A stretch of DNA of 16,720 nt from Deltaproteobacteria bacterium (GTDB lineage Bacteria > Desulfobacterota > G020345765), in NCBI GenBank assembly GCA_030616835.1, contig JAUWWP010000023.1:1-16720 (forward strand). The letters run 5' to 3'. The notes below the pieces were generated by a model. That model made no database searches, had not been told where the DNA came from, and was given only the letters and a program-made list of their open reading frames with translations. Each line of letters starts with the position of its first letter. Within the stretch, counting starts at the first letter, position 1. Positions 1 through 7,700 of the stretch are shown here, in pieces. A program made the position numbers and the translations under genes.

Positions 1-127
1 CCGGGCATCACCATCTCTACCTTCTCCGGAAGGTTCACTACCCCGGTAACATCCGTAGTGCGAAAATAAAACTGGGGCCGATACCCATTGTAAAAAGGAG
101 TATGCCTTCCCCCCTCCTCCTTCTTTA
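1..127. repeat. Terminal direct repeat, left copy (127 bp)
   Basis: These 127 bases are identical to 16594-16720, and identity runs exactly to both window ends. Both copies are inside tuf and in the same reading frame. An exact 127-base end overlap is typical of a contig closed on itself by a k=127 assembly graph. It most likely reflects two near-identical tuf genes, not a real circular molecule. Confidence 0.97.
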
Positions 128-1076
128 AAATGTAGGTCTGGGCCCGGAAGGAGGTGTGAGGCGTGATTGTGCCCGGGTGAGCCAATACCTGTCCCCGCTC
201 TACCTCATCGCGCTTCATCCCCCTGAGGAGCACCCCAATGTTGTCTCCCGCCTGACCCTCATCAAGCAACTTGCGAAACATCTCCACCCCGGTGGCCACC
301 GTCTTCTGGGTGGGCCTTATCCCTACTACCTCCACCCCTTCTCCTACCTTCACTATCCCCCGCTGTACCCTCCCGGTTACCACCGTCCCCCTTCCCGAGA
401 TGCTAAATACATCCTCAATCGGCATCAAAAAGGGCTTGTCCACATCCCGCTTGGGCTCCGGAACATACTCGTCTATTGCCTTCAGTAATTCCAATATCGG
501 AGAGCAGGTCTTACAGTCCTCCTTCCCACACCCACACTCAAGTGCCTTCAAGGCACTACCAGAAACCACCGGTATCTGGTCCCCAGGAAAGTCATACTCG
601 CTCAGGAGCTCCCTTACCTCCAACTCCACTAACTCCATTAACTCCTGGTCATCCACCATGTCAGCCTTGTTCAAAAAGACCACGATATACGGTACCCCTA
701 CCTGCCGGGCTAACAGGATATGCTCCCGGGTCTGAGGCATTGGTCCATCCGCCGCCGAGACCACCAGAATCGCCCCATCCATCTGGGCCGCCCCGGTGAT
801 CATGTTCTTGATAGAGTCAGCATGCCCCGGACAGTCAATATGTGCATAATGACGCTTCTCGGTCTGAAACTCAACATGGGCAATCGCTATGGTTATCCCT
901 CTCTCCTTCTCCTCGGGTGCCTTGTCAATCTGCTCAAACGGGATGTATTCGGCCAAACCTCGATTACTCAGGATCCTGGTTATTGCCGAGGTCAGCACGG
1001 TCTTACCATGATCCACATGCCCGATTGTCCCGATGTTCAAGTGCGGCTTGGTTCGCTCAAACTTTAACTTTGCCAT
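1..1076 (-). CDS. tuf: Elongation factor EF-Tu, 3'-truncated by the window edge
   Basis: EF-Tu delivers aminoacyl-tRNA to the ribosomal A site as a GTP complex. The ATG is at 1076-1074, preceded by a strong GGGAGGGAG ribosome-binding site. 358 codons are present before the window ends inside domain 3. GTPase motifs are clear: GHVDHGKT (residues 19-26), DCPGH (81-85, catalytic His85) and NKAD (136-139). Domain 2 begins near DKPFLMPIEDVFSISGRGT. Two oddities: a CxCxxxxCxxC cluster (Cys181, 183, 188, 191) where E. coli has GDAEWEAK, and Ser88 where EF-Tu normally has Tyr just after the switch II motif. Codons are strongly biased (nearly all Lys AAG, mostly Glu GAG). It is the last gene of the str operon, 50 nt after fusA. 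Its last 127 bases in the window are identical to the tuf fragment at the other end. Confidence 0.98.
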   Translation of the reverse strand, partial: MAKLKFERTKPHLNIGTIGHVDHGKTVLTSAITRILSNRGLAEYIPFEQIDKAPEEKERGITIAIAHVEFQTEKRHYAHIDCPGHADSIKNMITGAAQMDGAILVVSAADGPMPQTREHILLARQVGVPYIVVFLNKADMVDDQELMELVELEVRELLSEYDFPGDQIPVVSGSALKALECGCGKEDCKTCSPILELLKAIDEYVPEPKRDVDKPFLMPIEDVFSISGRGTVVTGRVQRGIVKVGEGVEVVGIRPTQKTVATGVEMFRKLLDEGQAGDNIGVLLRGMKRDEVERGQVLAHPGTITPHTSFRAQTYILKKEEGGRHTPFYNGYRPQFYFRTTDVTGVVNLPEKVEMVMP

Positions 1077-1126
1077 CTCTCCCTCCCTGGGTTTAGAAAT
1101 TGCAAATTAAGAAAATATTCCCTCCC

Positions 1127-3241
1127 TTATGCCGAAGAAGCTAAGTTCATACTATCCCGGACTGCCCCCTGCACTCCTGCCGCGATCTTCTCAGAAATAG
1201 AGGAAGGAACCGGCTGGTAGCAGTTAAACTGCATTGTGTAGGTAGCTTGGCCCCGGGTAGCAGAACGCAGGTCAGTAGCATAGCCAAACATCTGCGCCAG
1301 AGGTATTCTGGCCTCAATAACCCTACTCCCAGCCCGCTGCTCCGTCCCCAGGATCTTACCCCGGCGGGCGCTGATATCGTTGATGACCTCCCCTAAAAAC
1401 TTTTCGGGGACTACTACTTCTACATCCATGATCGGCTCCAACAGTATGGGTCCAGCCTTCTTCACCCCCTCTTTGGAGCCAATCGATCCGGCAATCTTAA
1501 AGGCCATCTCTGAGGAATCAACCTCATGGTAGGAGCCATCGAGCAGAGTAACCTTCACATCTACTATCGGGTAACCGGCAAGTACCCCCACCTCCATAGT
1601 CCCTTCGATTCCCTTTCTGATCGCAGAAATAAATTCCTTGGGGATTGATCCACCCCTGGTCCCATTAACGAACTCAAAGCCTTCTCCCCTTTGCCGGGGG
1701 GCTAGTTCCAGGAAAACATGCCCATACTGCCCCCGCCCGCCAGACTGCCGGATATACTTTCCCTCCGCCTCCACTCTCAGAGTAATTGTCTCCTTATAAG
1801 CCACCTGCGGCTTGCCTACATTGGCACCTACCCTGAATTCTCTAAGCAGGCGGTCAACGACGATCTCCAGGTGGAGCTCACCCATCCCCGAGATAATTGT
1901 CTGACCAGTTTCCTCTTCATTCTTAATCTGAAAGGATGGATCCTCAGCAGCCAATTTAGCCAGAGACTCCACTAATTTTTCCTCATCCACCTTGGTCTTT
2001 GGCTCAATAGCAATAGAGATAACCGGCTCCGGAAAATCCATTGCCTCCAGCACTATCGGGCTTCGCTTATCACATAGAGTATTGCCGGTAGTAGCATTCT
2101 TCAATCCCACGGCGGCGGCAATATCCCCGGCATAAACCTCCTTTATCTCTTCCCTCTTATTAGCATGCATCTTCAGAAGCCGGTTAATCCGCTCTTTGTT
2201 CTTCTTGGTAGAGTTATAGACCTCGGTCCCACTCAGAAGAGATCCTGAGTAAACCCGAAAGAAGGTTAACTGCCCTACATAAGGGTCTGTCATTGTCTTA
2301 AAAACCAGGGCGGAAAACGGCTCTTCATCAGCCGGATACCTTCTCTGCTCCTTTCCTGTATGTGGGTTTATTCCCTCAACCGGATGAACATCAATAGGGG
2401 CCGGGAGATAATCCACCACGGCATCCAAAAGTGGTTGCACCCCTTTGTTTCTAAAGGCAGCTCCGCAAAGCACTGGTATCAGCTTTATTTTCAGAGTAGC
2501 TGTCCGAAGAGCTCTTCTAATCTCAGCCTCGGAGATCTTTTCTCCGGCCAAATATTTTTCCGTCAACCCTTCATCGTGCATAGCTACCGTCTCCAGGAGC
2601 TGATCGTGATACTTCTCTGCCTGTTCCTTAAACTTGGAAGGTATCTCTCTCTCCTGGAACTTAGCGCCCAGAGTTTCCTGGTCATAAACTACCGCTTTCA
2701 TCTTTATCAGATCAATGATTCCCTGAAAATCCTCCTCTTCCCCTAAGGGAATTTGAATTGGAAGGGGATTTGCCTTAAGCCGGGTGTGCATCATCTTCAC
2801 TACTAGGGAAAAATCTGCCCCTACCCGATCCATTTTATTGACGAAGGAAATCCGGGGGACTCGGTACCGGTCCGCCTGTCGCCATACCGTCTCTGACTGG
2901 GGCTCTACCCCTCCCACCGCGCAGAAAATAGCAATGGCTCCATCCAGCACCCTTAAGGAGCGCTCCACCTCGATAGTAAAATCCACATGACCTGGGGTGT
3001 CAATGATATTGATGCGATGATCCTGCCAGAGACAGGTGGTAGCTGCCGAGGTGATAGTAATCCCTCTTTCCTGTTCCAGCTCCATCCAATCCATGGTGGC
3101 GGTACCATCATCCACCTCCCCGATCTTATAAGATACCCCGGTATAATAAAGGATTCTCTCGGTAGTTGTAGTCTTGCCCGCATCGATATGGGCCATTATT
3201 CCGATATTTCTTATTTTCTCTAAAGGAATATTGCGTCCCAC
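1127..3241 (-). CDS. fusA: Elongation factor G
   Basis: EF-G is the GTPase that drives translocation of tRNA and mRNA on the ribosome; with ribosome recycling factor it also splits post-termination ribosomes. It is 704 aa, the E. coli size. GTPase motifs: AHIDAGKT (17-24), DTPGH (81-85) and NKMD (135-138); domains II-V follow at normal length. The effector region (DWMELEQERGITITSA) is canonical, and the overall match is to the standard housekeeping EF-G, not a TetM-like resistance protein. The start is GTG at 3241-3239, chosen because GGAGGT at 3256-3251 lies 9 nt upstream and the N-terminus (MGRNIPLEKIRNIGI) aligns with other EF-Gs. It follows rpsG by 65 nt and precedes tuf by 50 nt, as in the classical str operon. 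Confidence 0.98.
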   Translation of the reverse strand: MGRNIPLEKIRNIGIMAHIDAGKTTTTERILYYTGVSYKIGEVDDGTATMDWMELEQERGITITSAATTCLWQDHRINIIDTPGHVDFTIEVERSLRVLDGAIAIFCAVGGVEPQSETVWRQADRYRVPRISFVNKMDRVGADFSLVVKMMHTRLKANPLPIQIPLGEEEDFQGIIDLIKMKAVVYDQETLGAKFQEREIPSKFKEQAEKYHDQLLETVAMHDEGLTEKYLAGEKISEAEIRRALRTATLKIKLIPVLCGAAFRNKGVQPLLDAVVDYLPAPIDVHPVEGINPHTGKEQRRYPADEEPFSALVFKTMTDPYVGQLTFFRVYSGSLLSGTEVYNSTKKNKERINRLLKMHANKREEIKEVYAGDIAAAVGLKNATTGNTLCDKRSPIVLEAMDFPEPVISIAIEPKTKVDEEKLVESLAKLAAEDPSFQIKNEEETGQTIISGMGELHLEIVVDRLLREFRVGANVGKPQVAYKETITLRVEAEGKYIRQSGGRGQYGHVFLELAPRQRGEGFEFVNGTRGGSIPKEFISAIRKGIEGTMEVGVLAGYPIVDVKVTLLDGSYHEVDSSEMAFKIAGSIGSKEGVKKAGPILLEPIMDVEVVVPEKFLGEVINDISARRGKILGTEQRAGSRVIEARIPLAQMFGYATDLRSATRGQATYTMQFNCYQPVPSSISEKIAAGVQGAVRDSMNLASSA

Positions 3242-3250
3242 CAGTTACTA

Positions 3251-3256
3251 ACCTCC
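3251..3256 (-). promoter_or_regulatory. Ribosome-binding site deciding the fusA GTG start
   Basis: On the minus strand this reads GGAGGT, 9 nt before GTG at 3241. No in-frame ATG gives a better N-terminus, so the GTG start is supported. Confidence 0.8.
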
Positions 3257-3306
3257 GATCCTTGAACTTAACCTCAGCTAAAGGAAAATTCACCTTTTTT
3301 GTCTGG

Positions 3307-3777
3307 TTACCATCGATAATGAGCAAAGGCTTTATTAGCCTCGGCCATCTTATGAACATCTTCCCTCTTCTTTACTGCTGACCCTTTATTGTTGGCTGCA
3401 TCAAGAATCTCCCCGGTTAACTTCTCTACCATCGTCTTCTCCCCTCGCTTTTTAGCATTACCCACCAGCCAACGCAGCCCCAGGGCCACTCTTCTCCCCG
3501 CTCTTACCTCCACTGGAACCTGATAGGTTGCTCCTCCTACCCTTCGGGATTTGGTCTCCAAGACTGGTTTAACATTGTCCAGTGCTTTTTTAAAGATCTT
3601 TAATGGCTCTTCCCCGGTCTTCTGTTCAATAAGATCGAAAGTGCGGTAAACTATGAATTCAGCTGAGCTCTTCTTACCCTTGCGTAAGATGTAGCAAATT
3701 AGTTTAGTTATCAGCTTATCATTATATTTTGGGTCCGGCGGAATATCCCTTCTGGAAACCGCTCCTTTTCTTGGCAT
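3307..3777 (-). CDS. rpsG: 30S ribosomal protein S7
   Basis: S7 nucleates assembly of the 30S head by binding the 3' major domain of 16S rRNA, and it lies near the E site and mRNA exit. It is 156 aa, a usual bacterial length. The N-terminus (MPRKGAVSRRDIPPDPKY) and the central VGGATYQVPVEVR segment are diagnostic. The ATG at 3777 has a GAGGT ribosome-binding site 8-9 nt upstream. In E. coli S7 represses its own operon by binding the rpsL-rpsG spacer. Here that spacer is filled by a MITE-like repeat, so this control may be missing or relocated (inference). Confidence 0.98.
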   Translation of the reverse strand: MPRKGAVSRRDIPPDPKYNDKLITKLICYILRKGKKSSAEFIVYRTFDLIEQKTGEEPLKIFKKALDNVKPVLETKSRRVGGATYQVPVEVRAGRRVALGLRWLVGNAKKRGEKTMVEKLTGEILDAANNKGSAVKKREDVHKMAEANKAFAHYRW

Positions 3778-3795
3778 CTTAACCTCTTACCTTGG

Positions 3796-4070
3796 CTATG
3801 ATTGGGACATAAGGGGAAGATTTAGTGCCACCCCTTTAGTGCTTGTCCTGAGCTTGTCGGAAGAATATCTAATGTCAAATGCCAAAGCTCAAAGTTCAAA
3901 TGAAATCCAAAGCCCAAATGACAAAATAAAAGAAGAAAGGTCTTTTGATATTTAGTCATTTGACATTCATTTGACATTGGGATTTTGGGATTTGGATTTA
4001 ATCGATTGGGTATTTTGTTTCGTCCAGCCTTCTCCTGGGGAAAATAATTATTTTTATCTCCGAATCACAG
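3796..4070. mobile_element. MITE-like element, copy A, between rpsL and rpsG (275 bp)
   Basis: This non-coding element has terminal inverted repeats. The left end is CTATGATTGGGACATAAG (3796-3813) and the right end, reverse-complemented, is CTGTGATTCGGAGATAAA (4070-4053), 14 of 18 matching. The flanks are near-duplicates: TTACCTTGG on the left (3787-3795) and TTACTTGG on the right (4071-4078). It aligns along its whole length with copy B at 4454-4765, in the same orientation. The interior holds CAAATG-rich blocks followed by CATTTG-rich blocks (3871-4000), which could fold into a long imperfect hairpin, and a TGTCCTGAGCTTGTCGG block. The right end touches the rpsL stop codon. I see no transposase, so it would be non-autonomous. 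It fills the 293-base rpsL-rpsG spacer, and nothing else is evident there. Confidence 0.8.
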
Positions 4071-4442
4071 TTACTTGGATCTCTTGGTCCCGTATTTGGA
4101 GCGCCCTTTTTTTCTGTCTTCTACTCCATCTGAATCTAAGGTTCCCCGAATAACATGATACCTTACTCCGGGCAGATCCTTAACTCTCCCTCCCCGAATA
4201 AGCACCACGGAGTGCTCTTGCAGGTTATGACCCACCCCCGGGATATAGGAGGTTACTTCGAACCCATTAGTCAGTCTTACCCGGGCAACCTTTCTTAATG
4301 CCGAGTTCGGCTTCTTAGGAGTAGTGGTATAAACCCGAATACATACCCCCCGCTTTTGCGGTGAAGATTGCAGGGCTGGGGTTTTATCTTTTCTTCTAAG
4401 CTTCTGGCGCCCTTTCCTAACTAGCTGATTAATGGTGGGCAT
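4071..4442 (-). CDS. rpsL: 30S ribosomal protein S12
   Basis: S12 sits at the decoding centre and helps control accuracy. It is 123 aa (E. coli 124). Conserved blocks: MPTINQLVRKGRQK, PQKRGVC, TTTPKKPNSALRK, RLTNGFEVTSYI and GGRVKDLPGVRYH. The Lys residues whose mutation gives streptomycin resistance in E. coli (PKKPNS and GRVKDLPG) are wild type. The Asp in KDLPG that RimO methylthiolates in E. coli is present. ATG at 4442, with ribosome-binding site AGGAAGG 7-8 nt upstream. The protein ends KRSK and the stop codon directly touches element A, so the C-terminus may have been slightly reset by that insertion (inference). The gene is sandwiched between two copies of the same repeat element. Confidence 0.98.
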   Translation of the reverse strand: MPTINQLVRKGRQKLRRKDKTPALQSSPQKRGVCIRVYTTTPKKPNSALRKVARVRLTNGFEVTSYIPGVGHNLQEHSVVLIRGGRVKDLPGVRYHVIRGTLDSDGVEDRKKGRSKYGTKRSK

Positions 4443-4453
4443 TATTAGCCTTC

Positions 4454-4765
4454 CTGTGATTCGGACATAAGGGAAACATTTAGGGCCGCCCCTTTAGTGT
4501 GTGTCCTGAGCCTGTCGGAAGAATATCTAAGCCTACTTCGCCGTAGTGGCTACGAAGGCTGAATGTCAAATGCCAAAGCTCAAAGTTCAAATGAAATCCA
4601 AAGTCCAAATGACAAAATAAAAGAAGAAAGGTGCTTTGACATTTAGTTATTTGACATTCATTTGACATTTGGATTTTGGCATTTGGATTTAATGGATTCG
4701 GTATTTTGCTTCGCTCAGCCTTCCCCGGGGGAAAGTAAGTAATTATTGTTGTGTCCGAATTGCAA
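4454..4765. mobile_element. MITE-like element, copy B, between rpoC and rpsL (312 bp)
   Basis: The left end is CTGTGATTCGGACATAAG (4454-4471). The right end, reverse-complemented, is TTGCAATTCGGACACAAC (4765-4748), 13 of 18 matching. The flanks are TTAGCCTTC on the left (4445-4453) and TTAGCCTCC on the right (4766-4774), 8 of 9 identical, as expected for a target-site duplication. It matches copy A end to end except for an extra 33 bp at 4531-4563. The interior again has CAAATG-rich blocks (about 4563-4615) facing CATTTG-rich blocks (about 4640-4690). This accounts for the 323-base rpoC-rpsL spacer. A 98-codon open frame at 4480-4776 on the minus strand runs through the repeat and is judged not to be a gene. 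Confidence 0.82.
4531..4563. repeat. 33-bp palindromic element nested in MITE copy B
   Basis: It lies between CTAA and TGTCAAAT, which are adjacent in copy A, so the two copies form a filled/empty pair. It starts GCCTACTTCGCC and ends GGCTACGAAGGC plus TGAA. It forms an imperfect hairpin (outer AGCCT/AGGCT counting base 4530, inner GCC/GGC). Its CCTACTTCGC half also occurs, reverse-complemented, in the palindrome at 16235-16260. Confidence 0.8.
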
Positions 4766-7700
4766 TTAGCCTCCATCTCCCCCTACAGCTACTTCTAAGA
4801 ACTCTTCTTCCTCTCTCTCCGATGTGATTCTTAAAGCTCGATACTTTTCTTGGCCGGTGCCCGCGGGTATTAACCTCCCCATAATTACATTCTCCTTCAG
4901 TCCCCGGAGGTGATCTTCTCTTCCCGAAATACTGGCCTCAGTCAGAACCTTAGTGGTTTCCTGGAAAGAGGCAGCAGAAATGAAGCTCTCGGAGCTCAAA
5001 GAGGCCTTGGCGATTCCCAGCAGCAGTGGTTTGGCGATAGCGGGCTGTCCCCCTTCCACCTTTATCTTTTCGTTCTCTTCCTTGAAAATGTTCTTTTCCA
5101 CCTGCTGGCCTACCAGAAATTCGGTGTCACCAGCCTCAGCAATCTTGACCCATCGGAGCATCTGGCGGACAACGATCTCAATGTGCTTGTCATCGATCTT
5201 TACGCCCTGGAGGCGATAGACCTCCTGAACCTCATCCACCAGATACTTTGCTAATTCCTTTTCACCTAACACCCTTAGGATATCATGAGGGTTGGAGGAA
5301 CCGTCCATTAAGGGATCCCCGGCCTTCACCTCGTCCCCTTCATAGACACTAACATATTTCCCCTTGGGTATGAGATACTCTTTCTGCTCCCCCACTTCCG
5401 GAGTAATGATTACCTTTCTTTTGCCCTTGAGGTCTTTTCCGAAGGAGATTCGACCGTCGATCTCACTGATTATCGCGAATTCCTTGGGTTTTCTTGCCTC
5501 AAACAGTTCCACCACTCTCGGCAATCCTCCGGTAATGTCCTTGGTCTTAGTGGTCTCCCGGGGGATCTTGGCAATGGCATCGCCCGCACTGACCTCGGCA
5601 CCATCAACTATTGTGAGCCGGGAACTTACCGGGATAAGATACCGAGCCATTGAATCCGAACCAGGTAGGTTCAACGTCCTTCCCTTACTGTCCTTGATGG
5701 AAACTCGAGGCCGCATATCTAATTCCTTTGATTCAATAATGACCTTAGTGGACTTACCCGTTACCTCATCCACTTTCTCTTCCATCGTAGCCCCTTCGAT
5801 AATATCACCAAACTTAACCTTACCGGAAACCTCGGTTAGGATAGGTAAATTAAAGGGCTCCCAGTCGGCCAGCAACTCTCCACTCTTTACTCTATTTCTT
5901 TCTTCCACTCTCAGCTTTGCCCCATAGGTCAGAGGATATCTCTCCCGCTCCCGTCCGTTATCATCAAGGATAGCTATTTCTCCGTGGCGATTCATTACCA
6001 ATAGCTTTCCGTCCTTTCCTCTTACCGTTGATAGATTGATGAATTTGACCCTCCCTTTACTTCTGGCCTCCAAAGTACTCTGCTCTACACTGCGGCTGGC
6101 TGTTCCTCCTATGTGAAAAGTCCTCATCGTTAGCTGAGTTCCGGGCTCACCGATTGACTGAGCGGCAATAACCCCCACCGCTTCTCCAATATTTACCCTT
6201 TCTCCCCGAGCCAGATCCCTTCCATAGCATTGGGCGCAGATGCCTCGTTTAGACTGGCAGGTTAAAACTGAGCGGATGAGTACCTTTTCAATCCCCGCTT
6301 CCTCAATTTTCTCAACCAGATTCTCATCAACCTCCTGATTGGCCTTAACGAGCACCTCTCCGGTAAAGGGGTCGGGGATGTCATTGAGAGCAACCCTTCC
6401 TAATATACGCTCGCCAAGGCGTTCAATGATCTCCCCTCCTTCCACCAGGGAACTCACATAGATTCCATCTAAAGTGCCGCAGTCTTCCTCGGTGATAATG
6501 CAGTCCTGGGCCACATCTACTAACTTTCGAGTAAGGTATCCGGAGTTGGCTGTCTTCAAAGCCGTATCGGCTAGACCTTTCCTTGCTCCATGGGTGGAAA
6601 TAAAATATTGGAGCACCGTCAAGCCTTCTCTAAAATTGGCGGTAATTGGGGTTTCAATTATCTCCCCGGAAGGCTTGGCCATTAGCCCCCTCATCCCGGC
6701 TAACTGCCGCATCTGCTGAGCGCCTCCCCGGGAGCCGGAATCAGCCATCATGAAGATAGAATTATTGCTGGAGGTCTTCCTCTTTTTCCCTTTACTGTCA
6801 ACTATTTCTTCCTCCTTCAACTCCTGCAGCAGCTCGCTGGAGATCTCATCGGTAGCATGGGCCCAGATATCAATCACTTTATTATAACGCTCACCGTCAG
6901 TTATTAGGCCCTCCTTATACTGGGCCTCAACATTCTGCACTTCTCGGTAGGCCCGATCCAGAAGCTCCTGCTTGCGGGCAGGAATTCGCATATCATCGAT
7001 ACAGATGCTTGTCCCCGCCTTGGTGGCATACTTATAACCCATATTTTTTAGCCGGTCCGCCAGGATCACAGTGGCCTTTTGTCCGGCCACCCGATAGCAC
7101 TGGTCGATGAGCTTGGCGATTTCTTTTTTGTTCATTACTTTATTTATGTATTCGAAAGGTAATGCCTCCGGGAGAATCTCTCCCAAAATTATCCTCCCTA
7201 CCGTAGTATCCACTCTTTTCCCTTTGATTCTTACCTTGATCCTTGCATGAAGGGCTGCCTCACCTGCGTCATAAGCTACCCTTACCTCCTCGGGACTGGA
7301 GAAGATCTTGTCCTCACCTTTGCTCAGAGCTCGCTCACGGGTCAGATAATAAAGGCCCAGGACAATATCCTGGGTAGGGATAATAATGGGCTTGCCATTG
7401 GCGGGAGAAAGAGTGTTGTTGGTAGACATCATCAGAGCCCGGGCCTCTAGTTGTGCCTCAATCGAGAGGGGAATGTGCACTGCCATTTGATCCCCGTCAA
7501 AATCGGCATTGAAGGCAGCACAGACCAAGGGATGCAGTTGAATGGCCTTTCCTTCAATCAGGAGAGGTTCAAAAGCCTGGATTCCTAAACGATGAAGAGT
7601 CGGCGCTCGATTCAGCAGTACCGGATGCTCTCGGGTTACCTCATCGAGGATATCCCAAACCTCTGGCCTCTCATTTTCCACAAATTTCTTGGCCGCCTTG

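Noticed and set aside
513..533. Streptomycin, rifampicin or fusidic acid resistance changes in S12, RpoB or EF-G
   Set aside because: The key S12 lysines and RpoB Asp/His/Ser residues are wild type, and EF-G looks like the normal housekeeping form.
3850..3895. A minus-strand promoter in MITE copy A (TTGAGC, 17 nt, GATATT)
   Set aside because: Both boxes match consensus poorly (about 4 of 6), and the arrangement is broken in copy B by the nested palindrome. The A/T-rich repeat would give such matches by chance.
3871..4000. CRISPR-like or tandem CAAATG repeats
   Set aside because: Units are 6-8 bp, irregular and without spacers. The two arms are in opposite orientation, forming a hairpin and not an array.
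4480..4776. A 98-codon minus-strand open frame in the rpoC-rpsL spacer
   Set aside because: It translates the repeat element (rich in NFELWHLTF-like segments from CAAATG blocks), overlaps the rpoC 3' end, has no ribosome-binding site, and is not preserved in copy A.
5364..5927. A 187-codon plus-strand open frame antisense to rpoC, and similar antisense frames over rpoB and fusA
   Set aside because: They are shadows of highly conserved genes on the other strand and show no recognisable protein features.
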